A stretch of DNA of 64,000 bases from Polaromonas sp. (GTDB lineage: Bacteria > Pseudomonadota > Gammaproteobacteria > Burkholderiales > Burkholderiaceae_C): the NCBI GenBank assembly GCA_025362315.1, contig JANYGP010000071.1, positions 124,001-188,000 on the forward strand, written 5' to 3'. Below are positions 10,592 to 20,126 of this stretch, in pieces. Numbering within the stretch: position 1 is the stretch's first letter; the number at the start of each line of letters is the position of its first letter. The position numbers and the translations under genes were made by a program. The notes under the pieces were generated by a model, which saw only the letters and a list, made by a program, of their open reading frames with translations, was not told the DNA's origin and made no database searches.

Positions 10592-11260
10592 TTGAAACAC
10601 GGTTACCCCCGCCCCCAGTTGCAACGACCAAACTGGACATGTCTGAATGGCTCCTGGCGCTTTTGCTTTGACAACGATGGGCAACATGCCACCCCAAAGG
10701 ACATCGCTTCCTGGCCCCTGACCATTGAAGTCCCCTACCCGCCTGAATCGAACGCCAGCGGTATCGGTGATCAGGGATTTCACAAGGCGTGCTGGTACCA
10801 GCGCGATGTTCAAATTGCACCCGGTCGTGACCGGGTGATCTTGCGATTTGGCGCGGTTGACTATGCGGCCCGGGTCTGGATCAATGACACGCTGGTTGCC
10901 ACCCATGAAGGCGGCCACAGTCCGTTTTCTGCCGACATCACGATGGCACTTTCACCCGGTGGCAACCAGACCATCACAGTCCACGCCGAAGACAACCCGC
11001 AAGAATTAAACAAGCCGCGCGGCAAGCAGGACTGGAAGCTGGAGCCGCACCTGATCTGGTACCCGCGCACCAGCGGGATTTGGCAGACGGTGTGGCTGGA
11101 GCGGGTTGGCCAGACCTACGTTGACAAGCTCCGCTGGACGCCGCGTATGGAAGACTTTTCAATCAGCCTTGAAGCGCGGATACGTGGCGATTTGTCGGGT
11201 GGTGCAGTCAGTGCTGCGCCGCATAAAGAGCGACAGGGACTGCGTTACGGTCTGTACTGA
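10592..11260 (+). pseudogene. Truncated family 2 glycoside hydrolase (N-terminal sugar-binding domain only)
   Basis: The frame encodes the N-terminal jelly-roll domain of GH2 enzymes (beta-galactosidase/glucuronidase type): YPRPQLQRPNWTCLNGSWRF, then WYQRDV, the Asp/Ala-rich strand AVDYAARVWINDTLVATHEG and WYPRTSGIWQTVWLE. Recognisable similarity ends near base 11200, about residue 205; the TIM-barrel with both catalytic glutamates is absent. The break coincides with the 3' end of the opposite-strand GH1-RmlD gene (stop at 11208), so the two converge and overlap. The 5' end is also unsure: the only in-frame start is TTG 10592, while a plausible ATG at 10558 or 10576 is in another frame. It is a remnant, not a working enzyme. 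Confidence 0.75.
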
Positions 11261-13394
11261 CAACTTCATCCATGTAACGCTGCAGGCCGCACTGCAGTGT
11301 AGGCATCAGCTGACCACGTGCGCTGCCAAGCACAGAAAACCGGGGCCGTTCAGCCCGCTGCCCAAGGGCCGCGCTGGGTACTGCACATACCAGGCTGACA
11401 TCAAGCCGCGCTGATTCTGCAGCCATACAGGCCAGTTGTGACCAGCTGGCTGAACCCCTGTTGGCCAAGTGCCAGATTCCGCATTCTCCATCGATCATCA
11501 GGTCCAGTGCGCTGTTTGCCAGATCAGGCATATAGGTAGGAGACACATTTTGGTCGTTGGCTGCTACCCATGGCTTATCGCGCCGTAATGCCTGCAAACC
11601 TGCTGTGATGAAATTGTGTGAATCCCAGGGGCCAAAAAAGGCAGCACTGCGGATCATCATAGCCTGTGGTGCAGCGGCCAATACGCGGCGCTCTGCTTCA
11701 TGCTTGGCGCGGCCATAGGCATTCAGGGGATGAGGCTGGTCTACTTCCAAATAGGGTTGACGTTTGCTACCGTCAAAAACAAGGTCACTGGAAAAGCACA
11801 GTAATTTCACCCCAGATTGATCACAAGCTTCAGCCAGAACGGTAGGGCCCAGAGCATTTTCGCGCCACTGGCGCGCAGCGTACGTTTCCGCATCGTCAAT
11901 ACGCACGAAGCCTGCCGTGTTGACAACAGCCCAAGGATTCCATTTCTGCAATGCGGCGCTAACAGAAACCGGGTCGGCAATGTCCATATCAACACGGCTC
12001 AGCAAACGGTAAGGCAAACCGCGAATTTCACAAATGCGTGCAAATGCCTGGCCCAAAGTTCCGCTGGCTCCTGCAATCAAAATCAACTGACCGCTGATGG
12101 GCAGGGCCTGCACCACACCATTTGGCGGGTAGATGAGGCGGGAGTCGCGTTGCCACCAGCCGGGGCCGGCCAACACAGGGTGATCAGCTTGCCCGCCGCC
12201 TGCAAGCTGACGTGCCAAACCAGCCAAGGCCGTCTCACGTGGGGGAACAGAGCGCAGATCCCACAAGCCTGGCTCATAGTGCCCTTCCACGCGGGTTACG
12301 AGGCTGTTCCAGTCAAAAGTCCCGAATGCAGCCCAACAGGTTATTGCACGCACATCATGTCCGTCGGCCTGTACCCGGGTTGCCGCCTGCCAGGCCTGGT
12401 TCAGCCACCGAAGCTGCTCATCCCGCTGGCAGCCAAGGTGTACTTCAGTGATGGCCACAGGCCGGTCATAACGCTCACAGGTCTCGCGCAGGCGCGCTTC
12501 AAATCCGCCAGTAAAAGCGCCGTTGACCCGCACGGCTTCGACATCCGCATAGCGGTCATGTTCATTGCCGCCAACATGTTGCGGCAAATAATGATTGACG
12601 CATTTGTCCAGATGGCGCTCGCTGGTGATGTAACTGTTTATGCCAAAAATATCTGGCGGACATGGATCATCCTGCAAGTTCTCCAGCTCCTGCTCGGACG
12701 CTCCAGCCTTGATGAGATAACGCCACATGGCGTGATTGCTGTTGACCCTCCCCATGAGCAAATCAAAGCTGAGCCAGCGACGCTCATTTTCAAACCTTGC
12801 CTGGTAAGCCAGCGCAGGTGAACTTGTGACGAAACCCAGGTCTTCGGTCTGCACGAGGCGCGCATTTGTATTAACACAGCGGATAGCCTGCATGGCCAGT
12901 CTGGTGGCGTAAACCTGGTTCAGCAACGCACGAACAAAGCTCTTTTCATCATTGCGATGGGGATACCACAACCCGTACAAAGCGCTGAACCGCGCTGTTG
13001 TCAGCGGCTCGTTGACAGGTGTCCAGTCATTGATATGAGGGTATCGCATGGCAACCTTGCCAGCATAATCTGCCAGCAGATCAGCAAAAGACGGGTCCAG
13101 CAGGCTGGTCCAGAGTGGCCCGCTGCCGTGGTGAAGCAGGCCAGCAATTGGCTCAACCTTCAAGGCAGACAAGCGGGCTACAGACGCATCTGTCCATTGC
13201 CAGTCGTGCACCCCGCGCTGCCTTTCATTGCGTTCCCACAAAAGCGGCAGACGCATGCGCTTGATTCCCAAGCCTGCCATTTTGTCAACGTAAGAGGTGT
13301 CCAGCTCAAGGCCGCTTGCTTTGAGCTGATCATGGTACCGGTCACCCACGCGGTTGACAGTGCATTCTGGGCCAGCCCATAACTCAAGCGTCAT
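11208..13394 (-). CDS. GH1-like glycosidase fused to RmlD-like sugar-nucleotide reductase
   Basis: 728 aa in two parts. Residues ~1-410 resemble family 1 glycoside hydrolases: the acid/base Glu in WTPVNEP and a candidate nucleophile Glu in AITEVHLG. Residues ~430-728 are an extended short-chain dehydrogenase of the dTDP-4-dehydrorhamnose reductase type: the nucleotide-binding IAGASGTLGQAF, FSSDLVFDG and the catalytic YGRAK. The junction is an ordinary linker with no stop, so the fusion appears real. It is probably translated after the small frame ending at 13394 (ATGA overlap). Fusions of this kind exist in Proteobacteria, but the substrate is not known to me. The downstream GH2 remnant and upstream glycosyltransferase suggest a carbohydrate-processing set that has lost a member. 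Confidence 0.8.
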   Translation of the reverse strand: MTLELWAGPECTVNRVGDRYHDQLKASGLELDTSYVDKMAGLGIKRMRLPLLWERNERQRGVHDWQWTDASVARLSALKVEPIAGLLHHGSGPLWTSLLDPSFADLLADYAGKVAMRYPHINDWTPVNEPLTTARFSALYGLWYPHRNDEKSFVRALLNQVYATRLAMQAIRCVNTNARLVQTEDLGFVTSSPALAYQARFENERRWLSFDLLMGRVNSNHAMWRYLIKAGASEQELENLQDDPCPPDIFGINSYITSERHLDKCVNHYLPQHVGGNEHDRYADVEAVRVNGAFTGGFEARLRETCERYDRPVAITEVHLGCQRDEQLRWLNQAWQAATRVQADGHDVRAITCWAAFGTFDWNSLVTRVEGHYEPGLWDLRSVPPRETALAGLARQLAGGGQADHPVLAGPGWWQRDSRLIYPPNGVVQALPISGQLILIAGASGTLGQAFARICEIRGLPYRLLSRVDMDIADPVSVSAALQKWNPWAVVNTAGFVRIDDAETYAARQWRENALGPTVLAEACDQSGVKLLCFSSDLVFDGSKRQPYLEVDQPHPLNAYGRAKHEAERRVLAAAPQAMMIRSAAFFGPWDSHNFITAGLQALRRDKPWVAANDQNVSPTYMPDLANSALDLMIDGECGIWHLANRGSASWSQLACMAAESARLDVSLVCAVPSAALGQRAERPRFSVLGSARGQLMPTLQCGLQRYMDEVVSTDRNAVPVALYAAQH

Positions 13395-13582
13395 CAGTCG
13401 CCCAGCTTTGAAATAGGGCTGCTTGACGATTCAGTCCAGTCAGCCATTGCTCCGAAAAAATTTGGCAATCTTTTTAGCGCAGTTATAAGCTGAAAACCGG
13501 TTTGTCCTCCAAGCCTCTCACCGCATGCTCGTGCGTTTACAGCAATTGCAGCGTATGGGCATGACTGGCTACAGCAAGTCAA
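13394..13582 (-). CDS. Small open frame between glycosyltransferase and GH1-RmlD
   Basis: A 62-aa frame whose TGA overlaps the ATG of the GH1-RmlD gene and whose start overlaps the 3' end of the glycosyltransferase by 14 bases. I do not recognise it. The C-terminal half (ALKRLPNFFGAMADWTESSS) looks protein-like. It could be a real coupled small gene or the 3' remnant of a deleted operon member. The nearby GH2 truncation favours a remnant, but this is inference. Confidence 0.3.
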   Translation of the reverse strand: MTCCSQSCPYAAIAVNARACGERLGGQTGFQLITALKRLPNFFGAMADWTESSSSPISKLGD

Positions 13583-14792
13583 AACACCGATCTCCCGACA
13601 ACATGCCGCGGGAAGCAGCTGTTAGCGAAGAAGTTGGTGCATGAAGCAAGTCAGGCGCAGTGCTGGTAATTGGCACATGCAATACCGGACGCGGTTCACG
13701 GGCAGCTTGCAGTTCGGCAATCAGTTCAATCATCTCTGCTGCCGTGGCATCCCACGACGTATTTCCAACTATTTCGTCAACCCTGTCACGATAAGCAAAA
13801 GTTTGACCAGCTGTGCGCGCCATGATGTCATGGCATGCCTGAACAAAACCAGCCGCATCAGCGCAAATAGGCACCACATGACCATAAGGTTCCACCACAT
13901 CACGAATTGCTGTGCTCACACACGGTTTGCCGCAAGCCATGTATTCGAGTGTTTTGGTGGGGCTGATAAATCGCGTGGCATCGTTCAGCGCGAACGGCAG
14001 CAGACAAACGTCCCAGCCATTGATAAATGCTGGCAAATCGGCATAACTTTGCTGGCCCAGCCAATGAATGTTTTCACGCCGGGGCAAATCGGCATCGTCA
14101 ATTTTGGCAGTAGGACCCACCATGATGATTTGCCAGTCTGGACGCATAGAGGCAATACCGTCAATCAGGCCAATGTCAATTCTCTCGTCAATCACACCGC
14201 AGTAACCCAATCGCGGACGCAGCAGATCTGCCTGCAGTGGATGATCTGCCACACCCGGCCGAAAATGGAGCGCATCAACACTGCTGGGAAAGCAATGAAC
14301 ATTTGAATGCCGACCTCGTTTGGCGTTGTACAGACTTCGGCCGCCCGTAAACACAATGTCAGCCATTTTAAAAAGCACATTTTCCTGCTCAAGCAACTCG
14401 GGTGGTGCACCCTTGAACATTGACAACTCATCCATGCAGTCATAAATGATGCCTTCTGGTTCCAGCGCCTCAGCAAACGGCAAGGCCATTGAGGTGTAAA
14501 ACCAGGTCCAATAATTTTCAATTTTGCGCTGGTGCAATCCCTGAGCAACCATGCGCTGCATCGCAGCTTTACAGGTCATGTCCGCTGCGGGTCCGCTTCC
14601 TCGCACATGTGGACGCCAGACCTCGACATTGGGAGCGGCAGCAATGATTTCGAGTCGGTCTGCCGTTGCGCTGCGGATTGGCTCTTCAATAAAAATAACA
14701 GGGCATTGTGCTGCGATGCGTGAAAGTACATGTTGGGGTCGCTGATAGACAAAATTCCAGCGAAGGTGGGAGAAAACAACGAGTGAATCCAT
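13569..14792 (-). CDS. Glycosyltransferase (GT-B fold, family 1/4-like)
   Basis: 407 aa. The N-terminus (VVFSHLRWNFVYQRPQHVLSRI) is typical of a group of bacterial GT4-like transferases, and the C-terminal half has the nucleotide-sugar region FISPTKTLEYMACGKPCVST with the conserved Glu. No membrane segment or signal is seen. It is the first gene of a minus-strand set followed by a small frame and the GH1-RmlD fusion. The acceptor is unknown; an exported oligosaccharide or glycolipid is possible. Confidence 0.82.
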   Translation of the reverse strand: MDSLVVFSHLRWNFVYQRPQHVLSRIAAQCPVIFIEEPIRSATADRLEIIAAAPNVEVWRPHVRGSGPAADMTCKAAMQRMVAQGLHQRKIENYWTWFYTSMALPFAEALEPEGIIYDCMDELSMFKGAPPELLEQENVLFKMADIVFTGGRSLYNAKRGRHSNVHCFPSSVDALHFRPGVADHPLQADLLRPRLGYCGVIDERIDIGLIDGIASMRPDWQIIMVGPTAKIDDADLPRRENIHWLGQQSYADLPAFINGWDVCLLPFALNDATRFISPTKTLEYMACGKPCVSTAIRDVVEPYGHVVPICADAAGFVQACHDIMARTAGQTFAYRDRVDEIVGNTSWDATAAEMIELIAELQAAREPRPVLHVPITSTAPDLLHAPTSSLTAASRGMLSGDRCFDLL

Positions 14793-15212
14793 ATGAAATT
14801 ACCTGAATGCTTGACACAAATAGCCAACCAGGAGTTTGTTATTACTTGCTGCATATGGTCTCTTGTCTGGCTGCATCGAGCTGTAGGATTGCCAATGCCA
14901 AACACGTCGGACTCATACCCCTGTATGCAAACATCACGGGAACCAGAAACAATTTGTCCTCAACAGGTAGAGACCAGCAGCTATGTTGTCAGCGCGTAAT
15001 TGCAGCCTGCAGCCATGGACCGCATTGAAACGGCTAACTTCCGATGTTTGGTCATGTTTTTGATTGAGTCACACCTCGGCTTTACTTGCCAATCCACAGC
15101 CTCCAGTTAACCAAATTCAACAGCATTTAATTGGCGTATTTGACTCTGGGATGTTGTGGCCAAGGCGAACTGTTGCAGCGCGCTCTACGTGATAAAATTT
15201 AGAGTGTTCAGT
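14793..15212. other. Intergenic stretch, no supported gene
   Basis: The 420 bases between the divergent glycosyltransferase start and the tRNA contain only short overlapping frames (about 70 codons) with no recognisable content. They must hold the promoters for both sides. A TAAAAT at 15193-15198 is a possible -10 box for the tRNA, but its candidate -35 (TTGCAG at 15173) is only 14 bases away. Confidence 0.5.
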
Positions 15213-15288
15213 GCCGCTTTAGCTCAGTTGGTAGAGCAGCTCCTTCGTAAGGAGAAGGTCAACAGTTCGATTCCGTTAAGCGGCACCA
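15213..15288 (+). tRNA. tRNA-Thr (anticodon CGT)
   Basis: 76 nt with a seven-base acceptor stem GCCGCTT/AAGCGGC, D-arm AGCTCAGTTGGTAGAGC, anticodon loop TTCGTAA (CGT at 15246-15248, reading ACG), T-arm with TTCGATTC, and an encoded CCA end. The anticodon stem has a terminal G-A mismatch but four good pairs. It stands alone, not in a tRNA cluster. Confidence 0.95.
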
Positions 15289-15368
15289 CTCACGGTAAAT
15301 TGGTGTTAGTCACGCCTTGAATAATTTCGTCTGGCGCTTGTGCAAGCGCCCGCGCAGATCTTTTGCTT

Positions 15369-16664
15369 TCAGGCGTTGAGAATTTCGGTTGCCAACACTT
15401 TGTCAATCCGTTTGCCATCCAGATCAACCACCTCAAAAACCCAGCCTGCGCATTCGACCTTGTCTGTGGTTTTAAGCAGGCGCCCGGACACACTTTGAAG
15501 TAAACCGGCCACAGTGTTGTAGCGGCCCTTGTCTTCTTCAGGAAGCTCTTTGATGTCCAGCCGAGTCTTGAGCTCTGACACGGGCATCACTCCGTCTATC
15601 AGCCAGCTGCCATCCGCGCGCTGGGTTGCCCATGCATCAATTTGTGCACCTGGTTGCAACTCGCCGGTGATGGCTTCCAGCATGTCCAGCGGGGTAACCA
15701 GGCCTTGTACCACGCCATATTCATCCACGACAAACACCATGCGTGTTGCTTTGGCCCGAAACTGTTCCAGCAGCTCCATGCCCGTCAGGGTTTCAGGCAC
15801 AAAAACAGCAGCTACAGCAAGCGTGCCAATCCTCATACCGTCTACCCGGTCAACGGTGCCACGCAAAACCAGCAACGTCGCCACACTGACAACACCTACA
15901 ACGTCGTCCAGACTGCCCCGGCATACCGGGTACCAGGAATGAACAACAGGTCCGGCTTTGGCAATGGCCTCGTCGATGGTGTCGGAAGCGTCCAGCCACT
16001 GAATATCAGACCTTGGCAGCATCAATGATGTGAGCAAACGATCGTCCAGCAAAAACACGTTTTGCACCATTTGGTGTTCATGCTCTTCAATCAACCCGGC
16101 GTCAACGCCCTCCTCCAGGCTGGCAGTGATTTCTTCTTCAGTCACTGATCTGCCGGCAGAATTGTTCACCCGCAAAAGTTTCAGTACAGTCTGGGTGCTG
16201 AACGACAGCAGTTTGACAAACGGCTTGGCAGCACTGGCAACCCACAACATGGGTCTGGCCACCATTCGGGCGGTGGCTTCAGGGTACAGCTGTCCAATAC
16301 GCTTGGGCACCAGCTCACCAAACACAATGGTGATGTAAGTGATGACAGCCACCACCAGTGCCGTTGCTGATATTTCCGCGGCCTTGAATGGCATGCCTGC
16401 GCTTTGCAGCCAGGCAGACAGTGCGCCGCTGAAGGCGGCCTCGCCAATGATGCCGTTGAGCATGCCGATGGAGGTAATGCCGACCTGCACAGACGACAAA
16501 AATCGGGTGGGGTTGTCAAGCAGGCTCAAAGCTGCTTCAGCACCTTTGTCTCCTGACTCGGCCATGGCCACAAGTCTGGCCTTGCGGCTCGATGCCAGCG
16601 ACATTTCAGACATCGCGAACACACCATTGAGCAATGTCAAGAAAGCGATCAGTAAAAAATCCAT
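15369..16664 (-). CDS. CNNM/CorC-type membrane protein with CBS domains (hemolysin-like)
   Basis: 431 aa: an N-terminal DUF21/CNNM transmembrane domain (about residues 1-190, about three or four hydrophobic segments), a CBS-pair region (~205-330), then a CorC_HlyC transporter-associated domain at the C-terminus. Proteins of this family have been linked to magnesium/cobalt efflux and are often annotated hemolysin. The start at 16664 (MDFLLIAFLTLLNGVF...) is chosen because it places the first membrane helix at the N-terminus; the frame runs further upstream with no family support. It is divergent from apaH with 35 bases between starts. Confidence 0.88.
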   Translation of the reverse strand: MDFLLIAFLTLLNGVFAMSEMSLASSRKARLVAMAESGDKGAEAALSLLDNPTRFLSSVQVGITSIGMLNGIIGEAAFSGALSAWLQSAGMPFKAAEISATALVVAVITYITIVFGELVPKRIGQLYPEATARMVARPMLWVASAAKPFVKLLSFSTQTVLKLLRVNNSAGRSVTEEEITASLEEGVDAGLIEEHEHQMVQNVFLLDDRLLTSLMLPRSDIQWLDASDTIDEAIAKAGPVVHSWYPVCRGSLDDVVGVVSVATLLVLRGTVDRVDGMRIGTLAVAAVFVPETLTGMELLEQFRAKATRMVFVVDEYGVVQGLVTPLDMLEAITGELQPGAQIDAWATQRADGSWLIDGVMPVSELKTRLDIKELPEEDKGRYNTVAGLLQSVSGRLLKTTDKVECAGWVFEVVDLDGKRIDKVLATEILNA

Positions 16665-16699
16665 GGCGCGGCGTCTTGATATTGACGCAAAATAAACAT

Positions 16700-17563
16700 A
16701 TGTCACTTTACTTGATTGGCGACCTGCAGGGTTGCGACGCTGCATTGGCAAGATTGCTGGAGAAAATAGACTTCTCGCCTAGCAAGGACACGCTGTACTT
16801 GCTCGGCGATCTGGTCAACCGCGGACCTGATTCGCTGGCTGTCTTGCGCCGATTGGCCGGGTTGAATCATGCAGCCCAGTGCATTTTGGGCAACCATGAT
16901 CTGCATGCCCTGGCTGTGTGGCAAGGTGTGCGGGCTGCCAGGCGGAACGACACTTTACAGGCACTGATCAATGCCCATGACAGGGAGGATTTGTTGGACT
17001 GGTTGCGGCATCGCCCCTTGGCAATTCGAGCGCACGGCTGGCTGATGGTGCATGCGGGGGTTTTGCCGCAATGGACGCCAAAACAAACTCTGGCGCTGGC
17101 ATCTGAAGTTGAGTCAGTTTTGCGTGAACCTGACTTTCGCATGTTTCTGGAGTCCATGTATGGGAACGCCCCCGATGCCTGGCGCAATGATCTGACCGGG
17201 CCAGACCGTTTGCGCGTGATTGTCAATGCCTTGACACGTTTGCGTTTTTGCACAAACGACGGGGTGATGGACTTTGAAGCCAATGGCAGTGCTGACAACG
17301 CCCCTGCTGGTTTGACGCCCTGGTTTGATGTTTCTCATCGGGCTACGTCCAGCCAGCCAATTGCATTTGGTCACTGGTCAACCTTGGTGCCAAAAAATCA
17401 GGCTAGTGGCCATCAACTATCCATGATGCACAACAACACATTGCCACTGGATACCGGGTGCGTATGGGGCGGCTGCCTGACAGCGGCCAAACTTGGCAAT
17501 TCTGCCGGCGAGTTTGAGCTGATTCAGGTCAAGTGTGAGCAGGCATCAAAGCCGGGTTGCTAG
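16700..17563 (+). CDS. apaH: Symmetrical bis(5'-nucleosyl)-tetraphosphatase
   Basis: Cleaves Ap4A to two ADP. The metallophosphatase motifs are complete: GDLQGC near residue 8, GDLVNRGPDSLAVLR and LGNHDLH. 287 aa, matching the ~280-aa family. The start at 16700 puts SLYLIGDLQG at the N-terminus, as in E. coli ApaH. Its last 35 bases overlap the convergent YihY gene. Confidence 0.95.
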   Translation: MSLYLIGDLQGCDAALARLLEKIDFSPSKDTLYLLGDLVNRGPDSLAVLRRLAGLNHAAQCILGNHDLHALAVWQGVRAARRNDTLQALINAHDREDLLDWLRHRPLAIRAHGWLMVHAGVLPQWTPKQTLALASEVESVLREPDFRMFLESMYGNAPDAWRNDLTGPDRLRVIVNALTRLRFCTNDGVMDFEANGSADNAPAGLTPWFDVSHRATSSQPIAFGHWSTLVPKNQASGHQLSMMHNNTLPLDTGCVWGGCLTAAKLGNSAGEFELIQVKCEQASKPGC

Positions 17564-18422
17564 GCTGTTTATTCAAGGCAGTTTCGTCGGACCAGGCACG
17601 GGCCATGCTGGCTGACAACAGCAGCACTGCAGACGAGAAGTAAATCCACATCAAAATAACCACCAGCGAGCCCGCTGCGCCATACGCAGACACCACCGCC
17701 GCTGTTGACAAGTAAAGTGCCATCAGGTGTTTGCCAACCGCAAACAGGATGGCGCCCACTGACGCACCCATGACCAGATACCTCAGTGCCGGCTTTGGGC
17801 CTGCACTCATGCGCATCAGAGCCACAAACAAGGCCACACAAAAAACAAACGCAATCAATTCATTGACACCCAACGCAATTTTCTCAATCGGCAAATAACC
17901 GCCGACCCAGGTTGACATCAACCCCAGTGCCGTTGACACCACCAAAGATACCAACAACAAAAAACCAAATGCCAGAATGTAGGCGATGCCCCGCAGACGA
18001 AGCGTAGCGCTGTACCACCATTTTTGTACCGGCACAGAGCCAGTGCCCTCCCGCCAGAGCCGCTCGAATGCATCCTGAAGCTCGGCAAACACACCAGTCG
18101 CTCCGAACAGCAACAGCACAAATGCAATCAGGGAGGCAGTGATGCCTTCTGACGGCTCCTTGGCACTGGTAATGGCCTGCTTGACGACCTCAGCACCCTG
18201 AGCACCCACAACACTGGTGATCTGGCTGATCAGACTGGTTTCAATGTAGCTGCGGTCCAGCCACCAGCCCAATACGGCCACCATCAAAACGAGCAAGGGT
18301 GCCAGACTGAGAATGCCGTAAAAGGACATTGCTGCGCTCATGCGCAATCCATCGGCTGCAAGCCACTGCTGCACGGCGCGCCACACAGGCCTGTAAATAC
18401 GCTGGACAATTTTTAGGGGCAT
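17529..18422 (-). CDS. YihY/BrkB-family inner membrane protein
   Basis: 297 aa with about six hydrophobic segments and the family hallmarks: AADGLRMSAAMSFYGILSLAPLL near the N-terminus, FGATGVFAELQDAFERLW in the middle, and a Gly/Ala-rich last pair of helices (YGAAGSLVVILMWIYFSS). Once annotated as ribonuclease BN, which is not supported for this family; the function is unknown. Its 3' end overlaps apaH convergently by 35 bases. Confidence 0.9.
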   Translation of the reverse strand: MPLKIVQRIYRPVWRAVQQWLAADGLRMSAAMSFYGILSLAPLLVLMVAVLGWWLDRSYIETSLISQITSVVGAQGAEVVKQAITSAKEPSEGITASLIAFVLLLFGATGVFAELQDAFERLWREGTGSVPVQKWWYSATLRLRGIAYILAFGFLLLVSLVVSTALGLMSTWVGGYLPIEKIALGVNELIAFVFCVALFVALMRMSAGPKPALRYLVMGASVGAILFAVGKHLMALYLSTAAVVSAYGAAGSLVVILMWIYFSSAVLLLSASMARAWSDETALNKQPSNPALMPAHT

Positions 18423-18505
18423 GCTGTCAGCTTAGGCAAAAAACGGCAAATGACCACCAGACAGTAACCTGGCCAAAAGTCAGCCAAGGACTGACGCAAA
18501 ACTTT

Positions 18506-19954
18506 TCAAGTTACGGCTCCAACTTTGAACAACGCCGCAACTTTCTTCTTCGGCTTGATGTTGGCAGACACACCGCTGCGATTGGGGCGTGCCTTGTCAG
18601 CAGCCTCCCAGGCAGGTTGCACGCCTTCAACTGTGACACTCTCATACGGCTGGTCGAAAAACGGATCACGGGGTGCCGTATTTTGACGGTGCGGCGGCGC
18701 TTCACGGCGCTCTCGGTATTCGCGCGGTTCCCGCTTTTCGCCCGGTGCAGACATGTCTGAATCGCGGTACATACGCCTGCCGTCGTTGATACGGCCTGTA
18801 GGTGCCTGGTCTTCGTCAAACACCATAGGCTCCAGCTCGATTTTGGTTTTGATGAGCTTTTCAATGTCTGTGACCAGCCGCTGGTCACTGCTGGCAACAA
18901 AACTGACTGCCAGACCCGCCGCGCCGGCCCGGCCAGTTCGGCCAATCCGGTGCACGTAATCTTCCGCATTGAACGGCACGTCAAAATTGAACACGGCAGG
19001 CACGTCCTTGATGTCTAGCCCGCGAGCAGCGACGTCGGTACAAACCAGCAAATCAACTTCGCCGCTTTTGAAAGCCTCAAGTGCCTTCAGTCGTTCATCC
19101 TGGCTCTTGTCGCCATGCAGGGCGGTGGTCTTCAAGCCCTCTTTTTCAAGCGACCGGGCCAGCCGCGCACAGCCCAGCTTGCTGTTGACAAACACAAAGG
19201 CCTGTTTCATGCCGCGTATTTTCAATATCTGGTGCAGTGCCCGGCGTTTGTCGTCAGCGCCGACACTGTAAAAGTGCTGCTCAACAGTAGACGCGGTGGC
19301 GTTGGAGCGGGCCACTTCAATCGTCACCGGGTCCTGCAGATAGCTCGATGCCAGCCGTTTGATTTCAGGCGAAAATGTGGCTGAAAATAAAAGCGTGATG
19401 CGCTGCTTGGGCAAAAAACTCAAGATTCGCTGCAGGTCGGGCAAAAAACCAATGTCCAGCATGCGGTCAGCCTCGTCCAGCACCACGTACTCGACCTGGT
19501 TCAGCACGGCATTTTTAGCCTCGATATGGTCCAGCAAGCGGCCAGGGGTCGCAACCAGTACCTCCACGCCGGCCTTCAGAGCCAGCGTCTGGGGCTTCAT
19601 GTCCATGCCGCCAAACACAACTGCGCTGCGCAGGTTGGTGTATTTGGCATACAACTCGACCTGTTCGGCTACCTGGACTGCCAGCTCACGGGTAGGTAAC
19701 AGGACAAGCGCACGCACCGGGTGCCGCGCCGGGGAGGTTGAGGCGTTTTCATGCTTCATCATGCGCTGCAGCAAAGGCAGCGCAAAAGCTGCTGTTTTGC
19801 CGGTACCTGTTTGCGCTGCGCCCATCACATCGCGGCCCTGAAGAACGACTGGAATCGCCTGTTCCTGAATGGGTGTCATGGTTTCGTAGCCCATCTCGGT
19901 GACGGCTTTGGCCAGCTGTGGAGCAAGCGAAAGGTTAGAAAAGTTTGAGGTCAT
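18506..19954 (-). CDS. DEAD-box ATP-dependent RNA helicase, RhlE-like
   Basis: 482 aa. Motifs in order: Q motif (GYETMTPIQEQAIPVVL), motif I AQTGTGKTAAF, PTRELAVQ, GG, TPGRLLD, motif II DEADRML, motif III SAT, then ARGLDIKDV and HRIGRTGRAGAAG. After about residue 370 there is a low-complexity basic tail (many Arg/Glu, then KPKKK). It is probably involved in ribosome assembly or RNA turnover; RhlE versus another paralogue is not certain. It lies 83 bases upstream of the YihY gene, same strand. Confidence 0.92.
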   Translation of the reverse strand: MTSNFSNLSLAPQLAKAVTEMGYETMTPIQEQAIPVVLQGRDVMGAAQTGTGKTAAFALPLLQRMMKHENASTSPARHPVRALVLLPTRELAVQVAEQVELYAKYTNLRSAVVFGGMDMKPQTLALKAGVEVLVATPGRLLDHIEAKNAVLNQVEYVVLDEADRMLDIGFLPDLQRILSFLPKQRITLLFSATFSPEIKRLASSYLQDPVTIEVARSNATASTVEQHFYSVGADDKRRALHQILKIRGMKQAFVFVNSKLGCARLARSLEKEGLKTTALHGDKSQDERLKALEAFKSGEVDLLVCTDVAARGLDIKDVPAVFNFDVPFNAEDYVHRIGRTGRAGAAGLAVSFVASSDQRLVTDIEKLIKTKIELEPMVFDEDQAPTGRINDGRRMYRDSDMSAPGEKREPREYRERREAPPHRQNTAPRDPFFDQPYESVTVEGVQPAWEAADKARPNRSGVSANIKPKKKVAALFKVGAVT

Positions 19955-20062
19955 TTAGCGAAGCATTGTCGCATCACACGATATTTGCGGTGTTGCTGGC
20001 CGAAGATATGACGGCAGGTATTGGGCTCATATCTGCCCATTCGGCAAGCCAGACCATGTGTA

Positions 20063-20121
20063 CTATGCTTTTAGTAGCTGCAAGCGCCCGTTATATGGGC
20101 GCTACAGCCTCATTTGTTTAT
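20063..20121 (+). repeat. Dispersed ~55-bp palindromic repeat
   Basis: Clearest copy of the family: TTTTAGTAGCTGCAAGCGCCC, a short AT centre, then TGGGCGCTACAGCC. AGCGCCC and GGGCGCT form an inverted pair around GTTATAT. It lies in the gap between the helicase start and the 3' end of the metallopeptidase gene. Confidence 0.75.
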
Positions 20122-20126
20122 TAAAA

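Noticed and set aside
14793-15028. Small plus-strand genes before the tRNA
   Set aside because: Two overlapping ~70-codon frames in different phases with no conserved features.
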